The notes beneath the pieces are model-generated. The model ran no database searches and was not told the DNA's origin. It worked only from the letters and a program-made list of their open reading frames with translations. Source: Gammaproteobacteria bacterium (lineage in GTDB: Bacteria > Pseudomonadota > Gammaproteobacteria > JADZEE01). From it: DNA of 64,000 nt. The position numbers and the translations under genes are program-made. Positions 57,108-64,000 of the stretch are shown here, piece by piece (positions within the stretch are counted from its first letter, which is position 1; each line of letters starts with the position of its first letter). The DNA is taken from contig JADZEE010000139.1 in NCBI GenBank assembly GCA_020850735.1, forward strand, positions 30,377-94,376, in the 5' to 3' direction.

Positions 57108-57997
57108 GGGCGCCGCTCCCGGCGCATGCCGCACAGCAGCGCCCAGCCGTCATCGATGCGTGCCGGGGCGAGGTCGAAGGCATCCGCATAGGCGGCGGCG
57201 CAGTCCTGCACCTGTTGCGCGAGGATACCGGACAGTCCCAGGCGGCCACCGTCGCGCAGCAGGCCCGCCAGCACGACTGCCAGCGCCCGCAGGGGGTCGA
57301 GGAGGATGTTGGCGACGACGATATCGGCACAGATGCCGTCGAGGATGTCGACCGGTCCGATCCGCACGCGCGCCTGTACGCCGTTGGCGCGGGCATTGTC
57401 CCGCGCCACGCTCAGCGCGCCCGGATCGACATCCACGGCCCACACCTCGGCCGCGCCGAGCCGGGCGGCGGCAATGGCGAGGATGCCCGATCCGCAGCCG
57501 TAGTCGACGACGCGCCGGCCGGCGAGCGGCAGTTCGGTCAGCCACGTCAGGCACAGCGCGGTCGTCGCGTGGGCACCGGTACCGAAAGCCATACCGGGAT
57601 CGAGCACGATCTGCGCGGTGTCGGCGTCGAGGGGCTCGCTCCAGCTCGGCCGCACGACCAGTCGCTCACCGTAGCGACGCGGCGCGAACTGCTGGCGACA
57701 GTGCGCCTCCCAGTCGGCGTCCGCGACTGTCTCGACGCGCAAGGGCACGGGCGGGTGGCGGCCGATCCCGGTCCACGCCGCGGCAGCCACCGCTCGGACG
57801 TCGACCTCGGGCGCGAACAATCCGCTGACGCGGGTGCTGGGCCAAAGCTCCGCGCCACCCTCACCGCGGTCGTCGAAACGGGGTGTGTCGTCGGCAGCGT
57901 CCAGCGAGACGGCCACCGCCCCCGCCGCCTCTAAGCCCTCGGCGAGCTCGGCGGCGGCGTCGGCATCGACATCGATGTGCACCTGCAACCAGTTCAT
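57101..57997 (-). CDS. prmA: Ribosomal protein L11 methyltransferase
   Basis: This 298-residue enzyme methylates L11. It has MNWLQVHIDVDADAAAELAE at the N-terminus, the substrate region IVLDPGMAFGTGAHATTALCL cut here to GMAFGTGAH, and the SAM loop VVDYGCGSGILAIAAARLGA with VDVDPGALSVARDNA. The stop overlaps the start region of the zinc-ribbon gene. It is downstream of accC across a 199-bp gap with a palindromic element. Confidence 0.96.
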   Translation of the reverse strand: MNWLQVHIDVDADAAAELAEGLEAAGAVAVSLDAADDTPRFDDRGEGGAELWPSTRVSGLFAPEVDVRAVAAAAWTGIGRHPPVPLRVETVADADWEAHCRQQFAPRRYGERLVVRPSWSEPLDADTAQIVLDPGMAFGTGAHATTALCLTWLTELPLAGRRVVDYGCGSGILAIAAARLGAAEVWAVDVDPGALSVARDNARANGVQARVRIGPVDILDGICADIVVANILLDPLRALAVVLAGLLRDGGRLGLSGILAQQVQDCAAAYADAFDLAPARIDDGWALLCGMRRERRPC

Positions 57998-58138
57998 ACG
58001 CCTCCGAGACGCCCGGCGGCACGGCGGGCGCGGGCGGCCGATTCACCGATCCGACGCGTTGTACGCGCTATCCGCAGCGGCCTTGCTGCCGGCGCAGGCC
58101 GTCGCGCCCGGCGCGCCGGTCGCATACCCGGCCGCGCA

Positions 58139-58198
58139 GAGCTTTTGAAACATTCGCCCGCCGTCGCAGCAGGCGCGGTGATGGTTTCACAAGCGCTC
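58139..58198. repeat. Palindromic element, deleted copy 3 (60 bp)
   Basis: The ends are GAGCTTTTGAAAC and GTTTCACAAGCGCTC. Compared with the copy at 14596-14775, in the same orientation, about 120 internal bases are missing and the join falls at GTCGC, a 5-base sequence present at both breakpoints of the full copy. The right end again supplies the stop codon of a minus-strand gene, here accC (58197-58199). Confidence 0.75.
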
Positions 58199-59540
58199 AG
58201 TGCAGACCGAGCTTGCGCTCCAGGTAGTGAATGTCAACGCCCCCGGCGCGGAAAGCCGCGTCGTCCATCAGCATGCGATGCAGATCGAGGTTGGTGCGAA
58301 TGCCGTCGATGACGATCTCGATCAGCGCGTTCTGCATGCGCGCGATGGCGACCGCGCGGGTCTCGCCGTGGACAATGAGTTTGCCGATCATCGAATCGTA
58401 GTACGGCGGGACCTCGTAGCCCTGATACAGATGCGTGTCGAGCCGGATCCCCGGTCCGCCGGGCGGGTGGAACAGCGACACCACCCCCGGCGACGGCTGA
58501 AAGGTCTGCGCGTCTTCGGCGTTGATGCGGCACTCGATCGCGTGGCCGCGTACGTTGACGTCGGCCTGGGAAAAACCCAGGGGTTCGCCGGCGGCAATGA
58601 GCAGCTGCTGCTTGACGATGTCGATACCCGTGATCATCTCGGTCACCGGGTGTTCGACCTGAATGCGGGTGTTCATTTCGATGAAAAAAAACTCGCCATC
58701 CTGGTACAGGAATTCGATGGTGCCGGCGCTGCGGTAGCCGAACGCTCGACAGGCCGCTACGCAACGATCGCCGATGCGCTGGCGCAGCTCGGCCGACAAC
58801 CCGGGTGCAGGCGCCTCCTCGACCACTTTTTGATGTCGCCGCTGCAGCGAGCAGTCGCGCTCCCCGAGATGAACGATGTTGCCATGGTTGTCGGCCAGCA
58901 CCTGAAACTCGATGTGGCGGGGATGCTCCAGGTAGCGCTCGAGGTAGACCGTCGCGTTGCCGAATCCGGCAGCGGCCTCCTGGCGCGTGAGCGAGATCGC
59001 GCCGAGCAGCGCAGCCTCGCTGTGGACGACGCGCATGCCGCGCCCGCCGCCACCGCCGGCCGCCTTGATCATGACCGGGTAGCCGATCGCGCGGGCAACG
59101 CGCAGGTTCTCGTCGGGGTCCTCGCCGAGCGGGCCGTCGGAGCCGGGCACGCAGGGCACACCCGCCGTCGACATCGCGCGGATGGCGCCGATCTTGTCGC
59201 CCATGACGCGAATCGTCTCCGGCCGCGGACCGATGAAGACGAAGCCGCTGTTCTCGACCATTTCCGCGAAGTCGGCGTTCTCGGACAGAAAACCGTAGCC
59301 GGGGTGGATGGCAACGGCGTCGGTAACCTCGGCGGCCGACAACAGCGCAGGGATGTTCAGATAACTGCCGGTGGCCGGCGCCGGGCCGATACACACCGAC
59401 TCGTCGGCGAGACGCACGTGCTTGAGGCTGCGGTCGGCCTCCGAATGCACGGCGACCGTGCGAATGCCGAGCTCTCGGCAGGCGCGCAGGATACGCAGTG
59501 CGATTTCGCCACGGTTGGCGATGACGACTTTGTCGAGCAT
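58197..59540 (-). CDS. accC: Acetyl-CoA carboxylase biotin carboxylase subunit
   Basis: This 447-residue ATP-grasp enzyme carboxylates biotin on AccB. It has [14 protein letters not shown] at the N-terminus, [27 protein letters not shown] and [18 protein letters not shown], cut here. It follows accB by 20 bp. It supplies malonyl-CoA for fatty acid synthesis. Confidence 0.97.
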   Translation of the reverse strand: MLDKVVIANRGEIALRILRACRELGIRTVAVHSEADRSLKHVRLADESVCIGPAPATGSYLNIPALLSAAEVTDAVAIHPGYGFLSENADFAEMVENSGFVFIGPRPETIRVMGDKIGAIRAMSTAGVPCVPGSDGPLGEDPDENLRVARAIGYPVMIKAAGGGGGRGMRVVHSEAALLGAISLTRQEAAAGFGNATVYLERYLEHPRHIEFQVLADNHGNIVHLGERDCSLQRRHQKVVEEAPAPGLSAELRQRIGDRCVAACRAFGYRSAGTIEFLYQDGEFFFIEMNTRIQVEHPVTEMITGIDIVKQQLLIAAGEPLGFSQADVNVRGHAIECRINAEDAQTFQPSPGVVSLFHPPGGPGIRLDTHLYQGYEVPPYYDSMIGKLIVHGETRAVAIARMQNALIEIVIDGIRTNLDLHRMLMDDAAFRAGGVDIHYLERKLGLH

Positions 59541-59560
59541 GAACCGGTTGCGCTGCGCGA

Positions 59561-60007
59561 TCAGCTGACGATGAACAGCGGCTGCCCGTACTCCACCGGC
59601 TGGCCGTTCTCCACCAGTACGGCGTGCACGATCCCGTCACGATCGGACTCGATGGGGTTCATGATTTTCATCGCTTCGATGATGCACAGCACGTCACCAT
59701 TCTTGACGCGCTGGCCGACCTCGACGAAAGCCGGATTCGTCGGCGCGGCCGCAGCGTAGAAGGTACCGACCATGGGCGCGGTCACCACGTCCTCGCGCGC
59801 GGCAACGGCGGCGTTTTCGGCGGCGGCCGGCGGCGGCGCGGCGGCGCCGGCAGCGGTGCGCTGGGGCATCTCGACGAGGGTCTGCGCGGGGACCATGCGA
59901 CTGGCGCGGCTGATGCGCACGGATTCCTCGCCTTCGTGAATTTCGATCTCGGCGATGCTGGACTCTTCGAGCAGCTCGATCAGTTTCTTGACCTTGCGCA
60001 GATCCAT
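59561..60007 (-). CDS. accB: Biotin carboxyl carrier protein of acetyl-CoA carboxylase
   Basis: This 148-residue carrier has the N-terminal [20 protein letters not shown], an Ala/Pro-rich hinge ([17 protein letters not shown]) and the biotinyl domain with the modified Lys in [18 protein letters not shown] precedes the ATG at 60007. It sits between aroQ and accC, the common gammaproteobacterial order. Confidence 0.97.
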   Translation of the reverse strand: MDLRKVKKLIELLEESSIAEIEIHEGEESVRISRASRMVPAQTLVEMPQRTAAGAAAPPPAAAENAAVAAREDVVTAPMVGTFYAAAAPTNPAFVEVGQRVKNGDVLCIIEAMKIMNPIESDRDGIVHAVLVENGQPVEYGQPLFIVS

Positions 60008-60014
60008 GGAATCC

Positions 60015-60461
60015 TCAGCGTTGCGGTGCGAGCTGCCGGATGGCGGCCTGCAGGGCGAATTCATAGCCCAGCGCGCCGAAACCGGTGATGACACCGACGG
60101 CCCGATCGCTGAAATACGACCGGCGCCGGAAAGGTTCGCGAGCATGGACGTTGGACAGGTGCACCTCGACGAACGGCAGTGCGGCGGCCGCAAGGGCGTC
60201 GCGCAGAGCCACGGAGGTGTGGGTGTAAGCGGCCGGATTGATGATCACGAAACCGGTGCCGTCGGCGCGCGCCGCCTGCACGCGCTCGATGAGCTCGTGC
60301 TCGGCATTGCTCTGGTAACACTCGACGACATGCCCGGCGGCGGTCCCGAGCTCCAGCAGTCGGGCTTCGATCTGGGCGAGGGTGGTGTGACCGTAGGTCG
60401 ACGGCTCGCGCTCTCCGAGCAGGTTCAGGTTCGGCCCGTTGACGACGAGAATGCGCGACAT
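60015..60461 (-). CDS. aroQ: 3-dehydroquinate dehydratase type II
   Basis: This 148-residue enzyme of the shikimate pathway has [21 protein letters not shown] with the catalytic Tyr, [17 protein letters not shown], and [20 protein letters not shown] with the catalytic His, all cut here. It lies 7 bp upstream of accB and is probably co-transcribed with it. Confidence 0.97.
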   Translation of the reverse strand: MSRILVVNGPNLNLLGEREPSTYGHTTLAQIEARLLELGTAAGHVVECYQSNAEHELIERVQAARADGTGFVIINPAAYTHTSVALRDALAAAALPFVEVHLSNVHAREPFRRRSYFSDRAVGVITGFGALGYEFALQAAIRQLAPQR

Positions 60462-60503
60462 GGAGGCGGTCCGACCCCGCAGTTCGGGAAAGATGGACGC
60501 CGA

Positions 60504-61100
60504 TTATTGCATATTGGCCGAAGTTGCGGAAAGGTTCGGTGCGGCCAGCAGCGGTTCCAGCAAGGCGTTGAGCTCGCTGCGCTCGAGCAGGCCGCGCTTG
60601 CGCAGGACGATCGTGCCGGCGCGGTCCGTCACCACGGTATAGGGAAGGGCGCCGATGTCGTTGCCGAGACGATAACCCAGCTCGATACCGGCGTCCTCGC
60701 CCAGCAGCAGCGGGTACTCGAGCCCGAACTCCTCGGCGAACTGCCGCACGGCGTCGGCGTTGTCGATGGCGATGCCGACCAGCTGCAGCCCGGCGCCAGC
60801 ATAGCGCTGGTGCAGCTCCACCAACAGCGGCAGCTCCTTGCGGCACGGCGCGCACCAGGTAGCCCAGAAATTGATCAGGACCACACTGCCGGCCCAGTCA
60901 CTGCTCGCCCGGGTCACCCCATCGATGTCGGGCAGGGCGAAGGCCGGCAGCTTCGTGACGGCAGGCGTGGCAGGCGCCGACAGCGGCGCCGGAGCGGCCG
61001 GCGGCACGGGTTTACGCAGGTGGTAAGCCAGCGAGCCGGCCGCAGCCGCGGCGAGACCGGCCGCGGCGAGTGTGGCCAGCAGGACGGCGCGGGGACTCAC
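60504..61100 (-). CDS. TlpA/ResA-like thiol-disulfide protein
   Basis: The protein of 198 residues has an N-terminal membrane anchor (about 6-26), an Ala/Pro linker, and a periplasmic thioredoxin fold with the redox motif WATWCAPCRKELP. It starts at GTG, overlapping the dsbD stop by GTGA, so it is very likely reduced by DsbD and acts in cytochrome c maturation or similar thiol reduction. The precise client cannot be told. Confidence 0.92.
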   Translation of the reverse strand: MSPRAVLLATLAAAGLAAAAAGSLAYHLRKPVPPAAPAPLSAPATPAVTKLPAFALPDIDGVTRASSDWAGSVVLINFWATWCAPCRKELPLLVELHQRYAGAGLQLVGIAIDNADAVRQFAEEFGLEYPLLLGEDAGIELGYRLGNDIGALPYTVVTDRAGTIVLRKRGLLERSELNALLEPLLAAPNLSATSANMQ

Positions 61101-62935
61101 CGTCGCGCCAGCGCCGCCGCGTCGACCGTGGCGAGGTGAGCGCGGAAAGCGTCGGGCGCGACATAGCCGACGATGCGCAGTTCGCGCCGTTCGCGCCCGT
61201 CGGCGCCGAAAAACAGAATGGCCGGCGGCCCGAACAGCTCCAGGCCGGCGAGCAGTGCGCGGTCGTCCGCATCATGGGCGGTCACGTCCGCCTGCAGCAG
61301 CAGCACGCCGTCGAGGGCCTTGCGCACGCGGGCGTCGGCGAATGTCGTGCGCTCGAGCTGTTTGCACTCGATACACCAGTCGGCGTAGAAGTCGAGCATG
61401 GCGGGCCGGCCGCGCGCCTGTGCCAGCGCGGCCTGCAGGCCGTCCTGGCCCTTGACCCGGCGGAACTCGAGTGCGGCCGCGGTTACCCCGCGATCGCCTG
61501 CCATCAGCCCGGCGAGCGGGCGCAGCGGATCGCTCGCGCCGCCGCTCGCGCCGACGAGCATCGCCGCACCCCAGACCAGCGCCGCCAGCGCGAGGCCGCG
61601 GCCGAGGCGGCGCCAACCGGAGGTCAGCGGGTGGCTTGCGTCGATGGCGCCGAAGAAGACCGCCGAACACGACAGCAGCAGGCCCCACAGCGCGAGCGTG
61701 AGCGGCCCGGGCAGAATGCGTTCCAGCAGCCACAGCGCGACACCGAGCAGCATCACACCGAACAGGCGCTTGACGGTTTCCATCCACGCCCCGGCGCGGG
61801 GCAGCCAGTGCCCGGCGGACGCGCCTATCGCCAGCAGCGGCGTGCCCATACCGAGTGCGAGCACGAACAGCGCGAGACCGCCGGTGACGGCGTTGCCGCT
61901 GGCGGCGATGTACAGCAGCGCGCCGGCGAGCGGGGGCGCGACGCAGGGGCCCACGATCACCGCGGACAGCGCGCCCATGATCGCGACGCCGCCCAGGCGG
62001 CCGGCCGGCTGGCGGTTGGACAAGGCACTCAGGCGGGACTGCAGCGCCGCCGGCAACTGCAAGGGGAACAGATCGAACATGGACGCGGCGAGCGCCACGA
62101 ACAGGGCCGCGAACACGGCGAGCACCTGCGGGATCTGGAACATCGCCTGGAGATTGCTGCCGAACAGTCCGGCAGCCACGCCGGCAAGTGCGTAGACGAG
62201 CGCCATGGCGAGCACGTAGGTCGCGGACAGTGTAAAAGCGGTGCGTGTCGTCAGCCGCGGGCCGGCGCCGATCACGAGACCCGACAGGATCGGGATCATC
62301 GGCAGCACGCAGGGCGTGAAGGCCAGCAACAGGCCGAAACCGTAAAACCCGGCGAGCACGGCGAACAGCCGTCCGGAAGCGAGCCGTGCGGCGATGGCGT
62401 CGGCGTGTCCGGGCGCGGCGGCCGGCGGCCCGGCGGGCGCTGCCGCCGCCGCGCCGGCCGGCAGCGCCACACGGAGTGTCTTGGTGATCGGCGGGTAGCA
62501 GATGCCATCCATGGCACAGCCCTGGTAAGCGACCTGGAGCGCAATCGTGCGGGCGCCGGCGGCGCCCCCGGTGAGCGGTACGACGATATCGAACTCACCG
62601 GTGGCGATGGGTACGCGGCCGAAATACGGGTCTTCCTCCACCGCGCTGGTGGGTGGGTACACGGGGCCGGGCGTGACACCCGCGGCGGCGGTCGCGAAGC
62701 GGAACTTCTCGGTGTAGAGGTAGTAGCCGTCGGCGACGATCCAGTGGGTGAGAATGCGGTCGTGGCCGTCGGCCTCGGCGCTGAGCGCGAACGCGGCATC
62801 GGGATCGAGGAAAGCGTCGGCCGGCGCGGGCGACAGGCCGAGGCGCGCGCGGGCGCCCGCCAGCCAGTCGCCGGCAGCCGCGGTGGATGCGGGCGCGAAC
62901 AGCAGCGCCAGCAGGAAAGCCGTGACTACGCGCAT
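61097..62935 (-). CDS. dsbD: Thiol:disulfide interchange protein DsbD
   Basis: This 612-residue protein carries electrons from cytoplasmic thioredoxin to the periplasm. A signal peptide (1-21) is followed by the alpha domain with the Cys pair in QGCAMDGICYPP. The eight-helix beta domain has FTPCVLPMIPILSG and GPCVAPPLAG. The C-terminal gamma domain has YADWCIECKQLE. The stop overlaps the TlpA-like start, and the start overlaps cutA by 10 bases. Confidence 0.96.
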   Translation of the reverse strand: MRVVTAFLLALLFAPASTAAAGDWLAGARARLGLSPAPADAFLDPDAAFALSAEADGHDRILTHWIVADGYYLYTEKFRFATAAAGVTPGPVYPPTSAVEEDPYFGRVPIATGEFDIVVPLTGGAAGARTIALQVAYQGCAMDGICYPPITKTLRVALPAGAAAAAPAGPPAAAPGHADAIAARLASGRLFAVLAGFYGFGLLLAFTPCVLPMIPILSGLVIGAGPRLTTRTAFTLSATYVLAMALVYALAGVAAGLFGSNLQAMFQIPQVLAVFAALFVALAASMFDLFPLQLPAALQSRLSALSNRQPAGRLGGVAIMGALSAVIVGPCVAPPLAGALLYIAASGNAVTGGLALFVLALGMGTPLLAIGASAGHWLPRAGAWMETVKRLFGVMLLGVALWLLERILPGPLTLALWGLLLSCSAVFFGAIDASHPLTSGWRRLGRGLALAALVWGAAMLVGASGGASDPLRPLAGLMAGDRGVTAAALEFRRVKGQDGLQAALAQARGRPAMLDFYADWCIECKQLERTTFADARVRKALDGVLLLQADVTAHDADDRALLAGLELFGPPAILFFGADGRERRELRIVGYVAPDAFRAHLATVDAAALARR

Positions 62936-63261
62936 GCGTCGACTTGGTCGGAAATCCAGTCCAGGTAGGCCGGCAGGCCCGTGACGATAGGGACCGCCAC
63001 GATCTCCGGGAGTTCATACGGGTGCTCGGCACGCAGCAGCTGTTCCAGCCCGGGATAGGCGCTGCGGGTCGATTTCATGAGCAACACGGACTCGGACGCC
63101 GTTTCCACCTCGCCGCGCCAGCGGTACACCGAGCTGGCGGCGGCCAGGATGGTGACGCAGGCGGCGAGGCGCGCAGTGACGACGGTGCGCGCAAGGTGCT
63201 GCGCTGTGGCGGCATCGCCACAGGTGGTGAGGACGATCAACGCTTCGGACGTGGCCGGCAT
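62926..63261 (-). CDS. cutA: CutA divalent-ion tolerance protein
   Basis: This 111-residue PII-like trimer protein has LIVLTTCGDAATAQHLARTVV, ACVTILAAASSVYRWRGEV and EHPYELPEIVAVPI, cut here. CutA is linked to copper tolerance, though its function in the cell is unclear. It is the first gene of the cutA-dsbD-tlpA string and diverges from groES. Confidence 0.95.
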   Translation of the reverse strand: MPATSEALIVLTTCGDAATAQHLARTVVTARLAACVTILAAASSVYRWRGEVETASESVLLMKSTRSAYPGLEQLLRAEHPYELPEIVAVPIVTGLPAYLDWISDQVDACA

Positions 63262-63340
63262 GGGCGACCCCCGGGGTCGGCGCGGGCGGGCGCAGATTGT
63301 GCCAAGGCGGTGCCCGGATCGCCACCTGCGGCGCCCGAGC

Positions 63341-63368
63341 TTGACAGCATGCCGACCGCCCCTATACT
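63341..63368 (+). promoter_or_regulatory. Sigma-70 promoter of groESL
   Basis: TTGACA (63341-63346), a 16-bp spacer and TATACT (63363-63368) make a housekeeping-type promoter. The absence of an obvious sigma-32 promoter fits control by HrcA through the overlapping CIRCE element. Confidence 0.75.
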
Positions 63369-63394
63369 TGGCACTCGCCAGACCAGAGTGCTAA
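63368..63394. promoter_or_regulatory. CIRCE element (HrcA operator)
   Basis: TTGGCACTC-N9-GAGTGCTAA matches the CIRCE consensus (TTAGCACTC-N9-GAGTGCTAA) with one mismatch. It starts at the end of the -10 element and covers the transcription start, so HrcA would block initiation. hrcA itself is not in the window. Confidence 0.93.
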
Positions 63395-63452
63395 CAGCGC
63401 CGCGACCCGACGCGGCCCAGGCCCCGTCGCAGTCACCCCAGGAGATTCCGTC

Positions 63453-64000
<548 letters not shown>

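Overview
This is high-GC chromosomal DNA, most likely from a gammaproteobacterium. The evidence is the gene neighbourhoods (dusB-fis, holA-lptE-leuS, accC-accB-aroQ, maf-rlmH-rsfS-nadD-proA), the oversized PstC and PstA of the gammaproteobacterial type, ppk1 beside ppx, and a CIRCE operator at groESL. Genus cannot be read from the sequence. No tRNA, rRNA or CRISPR was seen.

Region 1 (1-12,957) is an accessory acyl-CoA catabolic cluster around a sigma-54 activator with a PrpR-type N-terminal sensor (3294-5222). Two leftward operons flank it. One is ridA-like, acyl-CoA dehydrogenase and an atypical radical SAM protein that runs off the window. The other is 3-hydroxyacyl-CoA dehydrogenase, enoyl-CoA hydratase, hydantoinase/oxoprolinase A and B subunits, an SDR without its catalytic tyrosine and a crotonase without its catalytic glutamates. 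Each operon head carries a near-consensus -24/-12 promoter and a matching 51-bp block upstream that looks like the activator's binding site. No described pathway known to me has exactly this gene set, so it is the best candidate in the window for an undescribed system. A nitrogen-containing cyclic or amide substrate processed to a CoA thioester is one guess.

Region 2 (12,958-21,926) is housekeeping: a small membrane protein, maf, rlmH, rsfS, nadD, proA, holA, lptE, leuS and a ComEA-like protein. Region 3 (22,115-39,874) is a phosphate regulon: a second phoU, a phosphate-selective porin, phoBR, phoU-pstBAC-pstS, then ppk1 and ppx, a methyltransferase, a rhodanese and two small conserved proteins. 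Two variant Pho boxes sit exactly 10 nt upstream of -10 elements, before the porin and pstS. A REP-like repeat cluster beside phoU holds a captured fragment of phoU.

Region 4 (40,066-48,431) is typA followed by a complete lower homoprotocatechuate meta-cleavage operon (hpaG1, hpaG2, hpaE, hpaD, hpaF, hpaH, hpaI) diverging from a MarR regulator (hpaR), with a clear promoter and operator. Region 5 (48,534-64,000) is housekeeping: dtd, hemF, hisB, hisH, purD, purH, fis, dusB, a DUF3426 protein, prmA, accC, accB, aroQ, a TlpA-like thioredoxin, dsbD, cutA, groES and the start of groEL.

A family of short palindromic elements with 13-bp terminal inverted repeats (two 180-bp copies, one deleted 60-bp copy, two isolated ends) sits against stop codons of housekeeping genes. 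It is the second main novelty.
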